Of a stretch of DNA of 64,000 nucleotides, positions 51,753 to 60,434 are shown in pieces. Both the position numbers and the translations under genes were made by a program. Every line of letters starts with the position of its first letter. The stretch's first letter is position 1. The stretch is from Hyphomicrobiales bacterium (GTDB lineage: Bacteria > Pseudomonadota > Alphaproteobacteria > Parvibaculales > Parvibaculaceae): NCBI GenBank assembly GCA_016124805.1, contig WGND01000006.1:79587-143586 (forward strand), given 5' to 3'. The notes beneath the pieces are model-generated. The model searched no databases. It was not told the origin of the DNA and saw only the letters and a list, made by a program, of their open reading frames with translations.

Positions 51753-52685
51753 ATGAGCGAGCACGACGACAGCTACGAGCCGCACCATGAATCATCCCCG
51801 ACCGACCACGTCCTCTCCGAGCTTCAGCTTTATGGCTACCGTCCCTTCGCGGACGAACCCGACGGAAGGCCGCTACCCGAAGGCAACCACGTCGCAGGCG
51901 CCATCGCCGATATCTTCGACGCCCTGATCGTCACCCTGGAAGACACCCGCCTCGAGCCCGACCTCGACGATCTCCTCTGGTCGACCGTCAACGTCTTCCA
52001 CCGCGCCACCGATAGGATCGAACGCGAGCTGGACGACAACGAGCAGGCACAGCGCCGCGGGCAACGCGAACAGGATGGCTCCGAGGTGAAAGCGGTCGAG
52101 CTGGAGCGCCTGACGGCCGAAGGACAGACGATGATCGAACGCCGCAACGCCTTCGAGCTGATGCGCGACCAGGCCGCCGAGCATTACGAACGGCACACAG
52201 GCTCACCCTGGCGTCCGCGCAGCGGATCGATGATCAACCACCGCAACCTCACCTCGGCGATGATCGACAGCCGCGACTTCCTCGCCGCGAAGAGGCGGGC
52301 CGAGACCGAGGTGCTGCTTCCGGCCGGCCCGAAGATCGCCATTACCGGCGGGCTCGACTTCAACGATCACAAGCTGATCTGGGCCAAGCTCGATCAGGTC
52401 CACGCCAAGCATCCCGACATGGTGCTGCTGCACGGCGGATCGCCGAAGGGCGCCGAGCGCATCGCCGCCCGCTGGGCCGACACCCGCAAGGTGCCGCAGG
52501 TCGCCTTCAAGCCCGATTGGACCCGCCACGCCAAGGCCGCGCCGTTCAGGCGCAACGACTCCATGCTGGCCGTGTTGCCTATCGGCGTGATGGTGTTCCC
52601 CGGCACCGGAATCCAGGGCAATCTCGCCGACAAGGCCCGCAAGATGGGCATTCCTATCTGGAAGTTTGGCAACGGCGGCGCGTAA
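51753..52685 (+). CDS. DUF2493 domain protein
   Basis: The 310-residue protein has an acidic, helical N-terminal two thirds and a C-terminal DUF2493 domain at about residues 195-305: KIAITGGLDFNDHKLIWAKL, VLLHGGSPKGAERIAARWA and NDSMLAVLPIGVMVFPGTG. This is a Rossmann-like SLOG/YspA-type fold, which in related families binds nucleotide signals. The gene is often found on ICEs next to DUF736 genes. The start follows leader L5. Confidence 0.87.
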   Translation: MSEHDDSYEPHHESSPTDHVLSELQLYGYRPFADEPDGRPLPEGNHVAGAIADIFDALIVTLEDTRLEPDLDDLLWSTVNVFHRATDRIERELDDNEQAQRRGQREQDGSEVKAVELERLTAEGQTMIERRNAFELMRDQAAEHYERHTGSPWRPRSGSMINHRNLTSAMIDSRDFLAAKRRAETEVLLPAGPKIAITGGLDFNDHKLIWAKLDQVHAKHPDMVLLHGGSPKGAERIAARWADTRKVPQVAFKPDWTRHAKAAPFRRNDSMLAVLPIGVMVFPGTGIQGNLADKARKMGIPIWKFGNGGA

Positions 52686-52699
52686 GCGCCGCCTCATCA

Positions 52700-52729
52700 T
52701 TGAGTCTAGCTTCCGATACGCCTTACTAT
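52700..52729 (+). promoter_or_regulatory. Candidate promoter of the RloC-like gene
   Basis: TTGAGT (52700-52705) and TACTAT (52724-52729) are 18 bases apart, with AT-rich sequence unlike the surroundings. The gene's GTG start is 32 bases further on. Confidence 0.35.
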
Positions 52730-52760
52730 ATTCGAAAGATTTGGCTTCGGGGGAAACGGC

Positions 52761-55379
52761 GTGAATAAGAAAGCAAACAAAACAGTACTTGAAACCATTC
52801 TCAATTGGTCAGTTGATCGCCCACTTTGGCAAAGGGACGCCTTGCGCCGGATCGTGACCGGCGGAACGCCTGATGAAGTGGCGGCCGGCGAGATACTGGC
52901 GTTGTGCAAGAAGGAACACGGCGCTGATGGCATCGAATTGGAGCCCACGGCACTCGACACCGGACACTTGCCGGCAATGCCGATGGGCGGTGAATCGATA
53001 GCGCTTGTCAGCCTGGGCGATATTGCCGGTGTCAATCAGCTCGCCCCCGACCAGACTTTGCAGTTCGAACCTTCCGGACTCACGATCGTTTACGGGCCGA
53101 ACGGGTCTGGCAAGTCTGGTTACGGACGCGTGCTCAAGCGGGCCTGCCGCGCGCGCAAAGCGGGTGAGATCATGCCCGATGTCTATAACGCGCCGCCAGC
53201 CGGCAAGGCCACGGGCACCTTCACGATCCTCAAGAACGCCACAGCCAAGCCGCCCATCGACTGGACTGACGACGGCAAGCCAGATCCGGTGCTGTCGGCG
53301 GTTAGCGTCTTCGACCGGGAAAGCGGGTCTGTGCACGTGCAGGAAAAGAACGAGGTGGCCTTCAGGCCCTTCGGGTTGGATATTCCCGACGATCTTGCGG
53401 GCGTTTGCCAGGTGCTTAAGCAGAAGCTAAACGCCGAGGAAACGCAGCTCCAAGCGGTGCGCGATCCCGTGTTCGAAAATCAGTCGTGGAATGCGGCCAC
53501 ACCAGTGGGCGCGATCATGGTGGCCCTGAGTCATGACACAGACCCGACCGCCTTAGAAAAGCTTGGAGAGATGACCGTGGACGAGCGTGCACGGCTCGCG
53601 CGCCTCGACGAAGACCTTCTGAAAAACCCGGCAGACGCCGCCGCCGAACAACGTCTCTTCGCCGACAATGTGCGGCAACTACTGGCGGCTCTGGACAGGA
53701 TCGCCACCACCTATAGCGACGAACCTCTGGTCCAGCTCAAAGCGCTAGCCGACACGGCGAGGAGTCGCCGCGCCGCGGCCGATCTCGCCGCGCGCGCTGC
53801 GTTTGACGGTCTCGCCCTTCCAGGCGTCGGCGCTGAAACCTGGCGGACGCTTTGGGAAGCGGCGCGACGCTATTCGGAGCAAACTGCTTATCCCGGCGCT
53901 CCGTTCCCGCCCGCTGGCGATGAAGCCTGCGTTTTGTGCCACCAGCCTCTGAGCGCGGAGGCTAAGGTTCGCATGAGCAGTTTCGAGGACTTCATCAAGG
54001 CGGATGCTGAGGCGCAGGCCGGCAAGGCGGAGACGGAGTACTCTGACGCGCTTTCGGCGTTCCGCACCCGGAAGTTGGATGTGCGGACAATCGCACAGAC
54101 GCGACGACGTATAGCTCTTCAGCACACCGCGCTCGCCCGGAGTGTGCTGCGCTTCGTCGCCAGCGCGGACTTGCGTCGCTTGAAGTGTCTTCAGTCGCTT
54201 TCTTCCCCCGACGTGCTCGTGTTGCCGCCGTTGTTGCCGTCGCCGAAGGCGGAACTGGAGAAACTGGCGGGCGATCTCGAGGCTTATGCCGCGCAGCTTG
54301 ATGAGGCCGCCGACGCCGAGGGTCGCGCCAAGCTGATACTGGAGCGGGACTCCCTGAGAGACCGGGCTGCTGTCACCAATCTGCTCGCCATCGCCAAAAA
54401 GGAAATCAAACGTCTGAACGATCTTCGCGTTGTCCGGGCGTGCATCGCGGAGACGGCGACCAATGCCATCACCAAGCTGGGAAATGACATTGCCGACGAT
54501 GTCATCACCCCCCGTATGCGTGACAAGTTTCAGGCGGAAATCGTCCGTCTGGCTGCGGAGAAGGTGCGCGTGGAGATTGTACGGTCGGGCGGGCAGTACG
54601 GGTCTCCGAACTACCAAGTCAGGCTCTTTGCCAACCCGAAAGCCAAAGTCCACATGGTCCTGAGCGAAGGCGAGCAAACCTGCGTGGCGCTAGCCGCCTT
54701 CCTTACCGAGTTGGCGACGGCATCGCACAAATCCGCGCTCGTGTTTGACGATCCGGTTACGTCGCTCGACCACCGCTGGCGGGAAAAAGTGGCGGAACGG
54801 CTGATCGAGGAAGTAAAAGCCCGTCAGATCATCGTGTTTACCCATGACATGGTGTTTGTGAACGACCTGCATGATAAGGGCGCACGCGAAGGTATTCCCA
54901 TGAAGCTTGTCAGCCTGTCGCGTGGGCCTGCCGGCACAGGGATGGTCAGCGACGGATTGCCCTGGCAACATGCCACCATCCGCGACCGCATAGACAAGCT
55001 GGAGAAGGCCGCGCGAGAAGCGCGGAAGCTCTATGACACGAACGATGAGGAAGGATATCGCGACGCCGCCGTGAAGATCTATGATCGGCTGCGCGCAACG
55101 TGGGAACGCGGGCTCGAAGACGTAGCTTTCGCTGGCGTGATCCACCGACACCGTGACTATATCGACACGAAGAACCTGAAACGTGTCACGGTTGTCGATG
55201 AGTCGGATGTCGAAACATTCCGGAAGAACTTCAAGAAGTGCAGCGACCTCGTAGATGCTCATGATCCGTCGCGGGCGCGGGACGGCACCGTTCCCCCGCC
55301 GGATGACATTCTGGCCGATATCAAAATCCTCGCCGACTGGGCGGAATCGATCAGGACGCGACAGAACGCGCTAACCTGA
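52761..55379 (+). CDS. Large ABC-type ATPase with zinc hook, RloC-like
   Basis: The 872-residue protein has Walker A GPNGSGKSG at about residue 112, a Rad50-like CVLC zinc hook near 392 between two coiled-coil arms, the ABC signature LSEGEQTCVALAAF near 633 and Walker B ALVFDDPVTSLDHRW near 660. The C-terminal R-x3-E (RATWE) near 777 and a later His (DAHD near 833) resemble the anticodon-nuclease motif of PrrC/RloC. GTG start with GGGGGAAA upstream. It is flanked by backbone genes, so it is cargo. The nuclease role is an inference; it may be another SMC-like defence ATPase. Confidence 0.6.
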   Translation: MNKKANKTVLETILNWSVDRPLWQRDALRRIVTGGTPDEVAAGEILALCKKEHGADGIELEPTALDTGHLPAMPMGGESIALVSLGDIAGVNQLAPDQTLQFEPSGLTIVYGPNGSGKSGYGRVLKRACRARKAGEIMPDVYNAPPAGKATGTFTILKNATAKPPIDWTDDGKPDPVLSAVSVFDRESGSVHVQEKNEVAFRPFGLDIPDDLAGVCQVLKQKLNAEETQLQAVRDPVFENQSWNAATPVGAIMVALSHDTDPTALEKLGEMTVDERARLARLDEDLLKNPADAAAEQRLFADNVRQLLAALDRIATTYSDEPLVQLKALADTARSRRAAADLAARAAFDGLALPGVGAETWRTLWEAARRYSEQTAYPGAPFPPAGDEACVLCHQPLSAEAKVRMSSFEDFIKADAEAQAGKAETEYSDALSAFRTRKLDVRTIAQTRRRIALQHTALARSVLRFVASADLRRLKCLQSLSSPDVLVLPPLLPSPKAELEKLAGDLEAYAAQLDEAADAEGRAKLILERDSLRDRAAVTNLLAIAKKEIKRLNDLRVVRACIAETATNAITKLGNDIADDVITPRMRDKFQAEIVRLAAEKVRVEIVRSGGQYGSPNYQVRLFANPKAKVHMVLSEGEQTCVALAAFLTELATASHKSALVFDDPVTSLDHRWREKVAERLIEEVKARQIIVFTHDMVFVNDLHDKGAREGIPMKLVSLSRGPAGTGMVSDGLPWQHATIRDRIDKLEKAAREARKLYDTNDEEGYRDAAVKIYDRLRATWERGLEDVAFAGVIHRHRDYIDTKNLKRVTVVDESDVETFRKNFKKCSDLVDAHDPSRARDGTVPPPDDILADIKILADWAESIRTRQNALT

Positions 55380-55720
55380 ACGTCTGACCGAGGCAGACGG
55401 GCGCTTCCTTATTCTCCGCTGGGGATCGTTGCCCGTACAAGCGAAAACGCACTCGACTCAGTAACTGTGAACGCAAGCTTCGCTTGATTACCGCCTTTCG
55501 TGGTTCCGGCCACCAGAGAGGACGGGAAGCCACCCCCCGCTTCCAATGCGCTGATCCTTGGTCCCTCAGAGGGCCTGACGCCATCAACCCGTGAAGGGTC
55601 CGCTACGCGAGCGTGCGGCCTTGAGGCTTCGCCTCCGCGGTGATTGCGGCCCTCGGCCGGACACATCGGGCGCCTGTCGCGCGGGGGATGGTCCCCCGCC
55701 TCCAGACAGGAGCCGGAACA
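55380..55720. other. Non-coding gap with leader L6
   Basis: No gene is seen here. It holds a GGAAGC/GCTTCC hairpin (55525-55544) and leader L6 at the end (from 55673). Confidence 0.5.
55673..55720 (+). promoter_or_regulatory. Structured leader L6 of a small-protein gene
   Basis: The outer stem CCTGTC (55673-55678) pairs with GACAGG (55705-55710), and the ribosome site AGGAG (55708-55712) overlaps its 3' arm. The inner stem GCGGGGG/CCCCCGC (55681-55687/55693-55699) carries the loop ATGGT. Confidence 0.6.
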
Positions 55721-55888
55721 ATGTCCCTCAACGACGCTCACGCCTTCGCCTTCAGCCTCGCCACTACACTCATGGTCGCCATCGTCATCTTTCGGGCCGG
55801 CGACGGCAGCCTTTCGGTCGTTCCCGCCAACGAATACGACGGCGACAGCGCCGCCATCGTCCATGAATTCGATCCCTTCCAGCCCTGA
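55721..55888 (+). CDS. Small hypothetical protein
   Basis: The 55-residue product (starts SLNDAHAFAFSLATTLM) has one hydrophobic segment, FAFSLATTLMVAIVIF, and an acidic tail ending HEFDPFQP. It is probably membrane-linked. AGGAG of leader L6 lies eight bases before the ATG. No family is known to me. Confidence 0.6.
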   Translation: MSLNDAHAFAFSLATTLMVAIVIFRAGDGSLSVVPANEYDGDSAAIVHEFDPFQP

Positions 55889-55980
55889 CGAAGGGAGCGC
55901 CTGGTCCGGCGAGCGGAACTTCCTAGCCGATTTCCGCTCCCGTGGCCGCTCATCTTCAGCTATACTTTGCACCGCGCCGT

Positions 55981-56032
55981 GGTGGTGGTGGAAGGCGCGA
56001 CCGTCAGACCTTTTCTCACGGAGACCACCACC
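55981..56032 (+). promoter_or_regulatory. Structured leader L7 of a membrane-protein gene
   Basis: GGTGGTGGT (55981-55989) pairs perfectly over nine bases with ACCACCACC (56024-56032), which lies directly between the ribosome site GGAG (56020-56023) and the ATG. GAAGG/CCTTT forms a weaker inner stem. Pairing would place the start codon at the edge of a helix. Confidence 0.55.
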
Positions 56033-56473
56033 ATGATCTTCCTTGGCATCATCTTCAGCGTCGCGGCCATCGGCGTTCTCTGCTGGCTGCTGTTCACGCT
56101 TGCTATCTACGCGCTCCCAGCCTTCGCCGGCGTCACCGCCGGAATGTGGGCCTATGACACCGGCGCAGGCTGGCCGGGCGGCATCGCGATCGGCTTGGTC
56201 GGGGCCGGGCTGATTTTCGGCGTCGGTCAACTGCTGCTCGCCGTCGCGCGGCCGCTCTGGCTGCGCATCGCCATCGCGCTCGCCTTCGTCGCCCCTGCGG
56301 CGATCGCGGGCTATCACGCGACCCATGGCATCGTGAAGCACACCATGCCGTCGGAGACCTGGCAGATCGCCTTTTCCGTCGTCGGCGCCATCGCAGTCGG
56401 CATTGCGGCATTCCTGCGGATCGCGGCGATGGCCGCGCCCGAACCGGCCGGACAGGGCATGGCGCGGGGCTGA
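56033..56473 (+). CDS. Hypothetical membrane protein
   Basis: The 146-residue protein has four predicted membrane helices: IFLGIIFSVAAIGVLCWLL, then VGAGLIFGVGQLLLA, ALAFVAPAAIAGYH and VVGAIAVGIAAFLRIAA. It has no recognised domain. GGAG lies nine bases before the ATG. It is a backbone gene by position. Confidence 0.65.
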   Translation: MIFLGIIFSVAAIGVLCWLLFTLAIYALPAFAGVTAGMWAYDTGAGWPGGIAIGLVGAGLIFGVGQLLLAVARPLWLRIAIALAFVAPAAIAGYHATHGIVKHTMPSETWQIAFSVVGAIAVGIAAFLRIAAMAAPEPAGQGMARG

Positions 56474-57070
56474 CACCGACACAGCCGTTGGAGCATGGCC
56501 AGCAAGCCGGCATGGCTGCCAGCCTCGACACCGGAGATCGACGAAACTGGCCACCAAGCAGGGATCGCAGTGTCAGGCCACACATAGCGTAAGGCACGTC
56601 GGAGCGGCGCTGGACAGGTTGCCAGCCCCTGCACAGCCACTTGATGACGAAGGGCGCGGATGGCGTCTCACGAGCCGTTGGCTGCGGGAAGCCCATCGCG
56701 ATCATCGCCAGGACAGGTGGTACGTCGTCACCGGCTGCGATCCGTTGCCAGGAGTCCGGCGGCTGCACGGGACCGCCACGTTCTCCCTTGATCTTTCTGT
56801 CAGGTCGACCGCTCCAACACGGCCTCTTCAATGGGCTGATCTGGCCGAAGGTCGGCTGCGCCTCGATCGCCTATGCCGCAATGGCGCCAATCGACTTTCT
56901 TCCCCTGCCGGCTGCGCCGTCATTCCTCGCGAATCAACAAAGTCGCCTGGCTGCCATCCTCCGCTCGCGCTGCGGCCCTGGCGGGTGCGGCGTTGATCGC
57001 CTTCGGCCCGTCGATCGCCATCGAGGCCGCAATGGTGCGGGCTCGGAGCTTCAGATCAAGGAGAACTGAC
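56474..57070. other. Non-coding or decayed gap with leader L8
   Basis: The 597 bases contain only overlapping frames with poor composition and no ribosome sites, so I call no gene. A decayed gene cannot be excluded. From about 56940 the sequence resembles that upstream of DUF2493 and the intact DUF736 gene, and ends in leader L8. Confidence 0.5.
56993..57070 (+). promoter_or_regulatory. Structured leader L8 of the interrupted DUF736 gene
   Basis: TTGATC (56993-56998) pairs with GATCAA (57054-57059), next to and overlapping the ribosome site AAGGAG (57058-57063). The inner stem CCGCA/TGCGG (57027-57031/57036-57040) has the loop ATGG. The same inner hairpin position in L5 and L9 uses different bases but also pairs. 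Confidence 0.6.
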
Positions 57071-57142
57071 ATGGCGACCATCGGCACCTTCAAGAAGACC
57101 GGCAACAACGAATTAGGTTGCGTGCTCGGAAGTGTCCTTTAG
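57071..57142 (+). pseudogene. DUF736 gene, 5' part, interrupted by the recombinase element
   Basis: The frame begins ATIGTFKKTGNN, the exact opening of DUF736 proteins, then runs into element sequence after the AACG at 57107-57110 and stops at 57142. The missing middle of the gene is found at 63686-63805. Joining at the shared AACG gives GNNGFAGEIVTL in frame. The leader with its ribosome site is intact. Confidence 0.85.
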
Positions 57143-57178
57143 CGGGGGCGCTTGTAAGCTTGGCACACAGACGTCCGG

Positions 57179-57312
57179 GTCAAGCGTTCCCGCAGCGTAG
57201 CGAGGACAACGCTTGACGCGGCGGCGACACCACAAGCTCTTCCATGGGGTGCAGGACAAGTCCTGCACCCCTGCCACGTGGCGAACGGGAGAGCGCGAGG
57301 GGAACCCCTCGC
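57179..57312. repeat. Three perfect inverted repeats near the element's left end
   Basis: GTCAAGCGTT/AACGCTTGAC (57179-57188/57208-57217), GGGTGCAGGAC/GTCCTGCACCC (57247-57257/57260-57270) and GCGAGGGG/CCCCTCGC (57295-57302/57305-57312) occur within 134 bases. None has a T tract. They may be subterminal recombinase sites or insulating hairpins. This 219-base stretch (57143-57361) holds no gene that I see. Confidence 0.5.
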
Positions 57313-57361
57313 ATTCAAAGGAAGACTCGCGCCGTAGGCGCTCCGCTTATCTTTTGTTCAG

Positions 57362-58615
57362 GTGCTGTCATTTGTCAGTTTCATCGACGGTGTAAGCACC
57401 TGGACAATGTCGATGTCTTTTGCGCCTCCGGGTGCCTTGCCTCCGGAGAGCGGGATGGTTTCGATCGTGCGGGCAATCGCCGGTGTTGACGGGATTCCGG
57501 TCGGATTTCCCATTTTGCTCGATGGACAGATGTCAATCGTCGAGCCGGCCTTCAGCTATTTGCTTGAGCTTTCCACGATCCCCGGCCGCTCTCATGCGAT
57601 GGAGACGCTGCGGACCTACAGCGAGCATCTTCATGACTGGTTCGACACGCTGGAGCAGAGCGAGCTGGATTGGCGTCTCGCCGATGAGGGGACGATCGCC
57701 GCTTACCGCAACAGGATGCTGTCGGCGCCGAGCCCGCATACGGGCCGTCCCTATGCCCGTTCGACGGTCAACGATCGCGTCCGGACGGTTTGCCGCTTTT
57801 ACTCATGGGCGCATCGGCACGGGCTGATCGACGCCCTGCCGTTTGACTATGTCGACGTGTCGCTGCGATCGGCGCGCCGGCACGGCATGCTGGCGCATCT
57901 GGATAATCGTCCGCCTGTTGTGATGGCGAACGTTCTGACGGTCTCGGAAGCCGAGCGGCTGCCTCGTCCGCTTCGCGTCGATCAGCTCCAATGCCTGTTT
58001 CGGCATCTCGATCCGCCCTATGGCCTGATCGCCGAGTGGGCACTGGCAACCGGCATGCGCCGCAAAGAACTTTGCGGCCTGCAGCTTCGCCAGGTGCCGG
58101 AGGTCGCCCATCTCGATATCGGGCAGGATCCTCTTGTCGGTGTCCCGTTGACGATCACCAAGGGTGATCGTCCGCGATCCGTATACCCGCCCTTGCGTCT
58201 GATCGACCGTACCCACTGGTATGCCGGAGAGGATCGCGCAGCACTTGTGAAGCGGTTGCGCGAGGCCTGCCCTGACTTCCGAGTGCCGCCGTCACTATTC
58301 CTCAACAGCAAGGGGGCTCCCGTATCACGAGCTAGGCTCTCCGCAGCATTCGGCGTGGCGTTCCGAGCGGCAGGTCTGACTGGATCTGGGCATTGGCTAC
58401 GCCACACTTTTGCAATGACGATGCTCTTGCGCCTGCAGAAGCAGGCGGCGACAACGCCGGACCTCAACCCGCTGAAGATCGTGCAGATTTTGCTCGGTCA
58501 CGCCTCGATCCACTCCACGGCCATCTATCTGCGCTGCGTCGAGCTTCATGCCGACACACTCGCAGAGAGCATCGACTATCTTTACGGCGAACTGGTGCCC
58601 CATGGTCGGCAGTAG
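57362..58615 (+). CDS. Tyrosine recombinase 1 of the trio
   Basis: The 417-residue product has an N-terminal SAM-like domain (about 70-190) and a catalytic domain with TGMRRKELCGLQL (Arg), TKGD (Lys region), HWLRHTFA as the HxxR box and LLGHASIHSTAIYLR with the second His and Tyr. It is complete and should be active. The true start may be downstream (for example an ATG at 57455). The last 14 bases overlap the second recombinase gene. Confidence 0.88.
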   Translation: MLSFVSFIDGVSTWTMSMSFAPPGALPPESGMVSIVRAIAGVDGIPVGFPILLDGQMSIVEPAFSYLLELSTIPGRSHAMETLRTYSEHLHDWFDTLEQSELDWRLADEGTIAAYRNRMLSAPSPHTGRPYARSTVNDRVRTVCRFYSWAHRHGLIDALPFDYVDVSLRSARRHGMLAHLDNRPPVVMANVLTVSEAERLPRPLRVDQLQCLFRHLDPPYGLIAEWALATGMRRKELCGLQLRQVPEVAHLDIGQDPLVGVPLTITKGDRPRSVYPPLRLIDRTHWYAGEDRAALVKRLREACPDFRVPPSLFLNSKGAPVSRARLSAAFGVAFRAAGLTGSGHWLRHTFAMTMLLRLQKQAATTPDLNPLKIVQILLGHASIHSTAIYLRCVELHADTLAESIDYLYGELVPHGRQ

Positions 58616-60434
58616 ACGGAGTTCGATAGATCGCCGGCTTCCGGTTGCGTCGATGCAGCCGGAGAGCTCGGCATCTGCGATGCCCAGCGATACGATCATG
58701 TTTACGGACGCGTGGGGCAAGTCCGCTCAGGGGTTCGACCCCGATCAATTATCCGGCCTGCCTGTCGATCTATGCCAGCCTCTCGTCGATGCTTTCCGCG
58801 CCTGTGGCGCGGGCCAGAAGCCGGCCACGCGCCGAACGACCTGGGGAGCGCTCCGCCGCTTCGCCCGCTTCGTCGCTGACGACGGGATGATCGGGACGGC
58901 CAGCGATCTCGATACGGCGGCCCTCGGCCGCTACGTGCTCTGGCTCAAGAAGGAAGGGGCATCTCGCGCGCCGCGTGGCGCGCACGCCGTCGCCTTCGAT
59001 GTCCTTCGTCCCCTGCTTATCTGGTGCCAGCGCAATCGACCGGGTGCGCTTGCTCGCGACCTGGAGATTCCCTGGAATCCGTTTCCAGGCAGGAGGACCC
59101 ACCAGCAACCGCGGCAGCGGCTTTCTCCGGATCAGATCAAGGCGATCCTGCGCGCCTGCTATGAGGAGATCGACGAGATCTGGGCGCGGTTTCAACATGG
59201 TCAGGAGGTTATCCGGTGTCCCGAACTCCCGCCCAAGACGCTGCGCGGCCAAGGGCTTGACCGATGGATATGGCGGATCAGCCGGATCGAACGCGGCCTC
59301 ATGCCCGACAGGGCCGCACTCGAAGAACACGGCATCAGGTCCAGCACGCTCGTCAGGTTCTGGGGCGGCTACCGCACTATTGCGCAGTATTTCCACATCA
59401 CCACCGACACACTCGTTCCGTTCTTCCTGGCGATCGCCATCCAGACCGCCGCCAATCCTGAACCGCTACGCCACATCCGCCGCAACTGCCTCGTTCCGCA
59501 CCCGCTTGACGAACATCGCATGATTGTCGAATGGACCAAGGCAAAGACCGGCACCCGGCAGCAGAAGGCGCAGCGAAGGTCGTTCGATCGGCGTCGGCGG
59601 TACGCCGCGCCGAACCTGATCGAGATGATGCTGACCCTGACCGAACCGATCGTGGCAACGGCACCGCCCGGTGAGCAGGACCGACTCTTCCTGACCCGCA
59701 GCGTCCGTAAAGAGCCCGCCCGCCACTCGCTGCGCGGCCGCACCGAGGTCATAGAACATTCCGTCCTCAGGCGAGCTATTCTGAGATTCACGGAGCGCGC
59801 CAACCGCCGCATCGAGGAGTGGAATGCCGCCCATCCCGGCAAACCACGTGAGCGCATCGCCAGCTTTGCGCCCGCGCTGTTTCGCGGAACCGTCGCGACT
59901 GAGCACTACCGTGCGTCCGGCGGCGACATTTTTGCAGCCCAATCGATCCTGAACCATACCAGCACTTCCACGACCGAGACCTATCTCAAGAGCGAGGCGA
60001 CGACGCGGTTCCAGCGGCAGGCAATTGCCCGTCTGCAAGACTTGATGATCGCCTGGGTGTGCGGACGCGACCGCAACGCGCCGGTGACGGAACCTGTCGA
60101 GCCCCTTGCCGCGGTTCCCTTCGGTCACGATTGTCTTTCCCCCGTTGCTCCCGGTCGTGACGGTTCCGAGCGCCTGTGTCCGCGCTTCGGCGGATGCCTT
60201 GCTTGCCCCGGCCTGGTCATCCCCGTCGACACGGAGCATCTGGCGCGCGTTCTCGCCGCAATCGATCGGTTCGAACAGGCTCGCAACAGGCTCGATCCAC
60301 GGCGCTGGAGCCTCCTGTACGCGCCGTCATGGCGTATTCTCACCCAGGACATCCTGCCGGATTTCCCCGCGGATATGCATGAGGCGGCGCGTGTCATCGC
60401 CGCCAACATGCCAGCCCTGCCGGAACTGGAATGA
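58602..60434 (+). CDS. Tyrosine recombinase 2 of the trio
   Basis: The 610-residue product has the N-terminal core-binding domain (TTWGALRRFARFVADDG) and a late catalytic domain: LFRGTVATEHYRASGGD and AQSILNHTSTSTTETYLK. The Arg, second His and Tyr are kept, but the first His of HxxR is replaced (ALFR), a divergence known from TnpB-like proteins. It ends with a Cys-containing GRDGSERLCPRFGGCLACPG, possibly metal-binding. The start overlaps gene 1; an ATG at 58653 is the alternative. Confidence 0.85.
   Translation: MVGSRRSSIDRRLPVASMQPESSASAMPSDTIMFTDAWGKSAQGFDPDQLSGLPVDLCQPLVDAFRACGAGQKPATRRTTWGALRRFARFVADDGMIGTASDLDTAALGRYVLWLKKEGASRAPRGAHAVAFDVLRPLLIWCQRNRPGALARDLEIPWNPFPGRRTHQQPRQRLSPDQIKAILRACYEEIDEIWARFQHGQEVIRCPELPPKTLRGQGLDRWIWRISRIERGLMPDRAALEEHGIRSSTLVRFWGGYRTIAQYFHITTDTLVPFFLAIAIQTAANPEPLRHIRRNCLVPHPLDEHRMIVEWTKAKTGTRQQKAQRRSFDRRRRYAAPNLIEMMLTLTEPIVATAPPGEQDRLFLTRSVRKEPARHSLRGRTEVIEHSVLRRAILRFTERANRRIEEWNAAHPGKPRERIASFAPALFRGTVATEHYRASGGDIFAAQSILNHTSTSTTETYLKSEATTRFQRQAIARLQDLMIAWVCGRDRNAPVTEPVEPLAAVPFGHDCLSPVAPGRDGSERLCPRFGGCLACPGLVIPVDTEHLARVLAAIDRFEQARNRLDPRRWSLLYAPSWRILTQDILPDFPADMHEAARVIAANMPALPELE

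Noticed and set aside
56403..57069. Overlapping plus-strand frames between the membrane-protein gene and DUF736
   Set aside because: Neither has a ribosome site or sensible composition, and the end overlaps the shared leader region L8.
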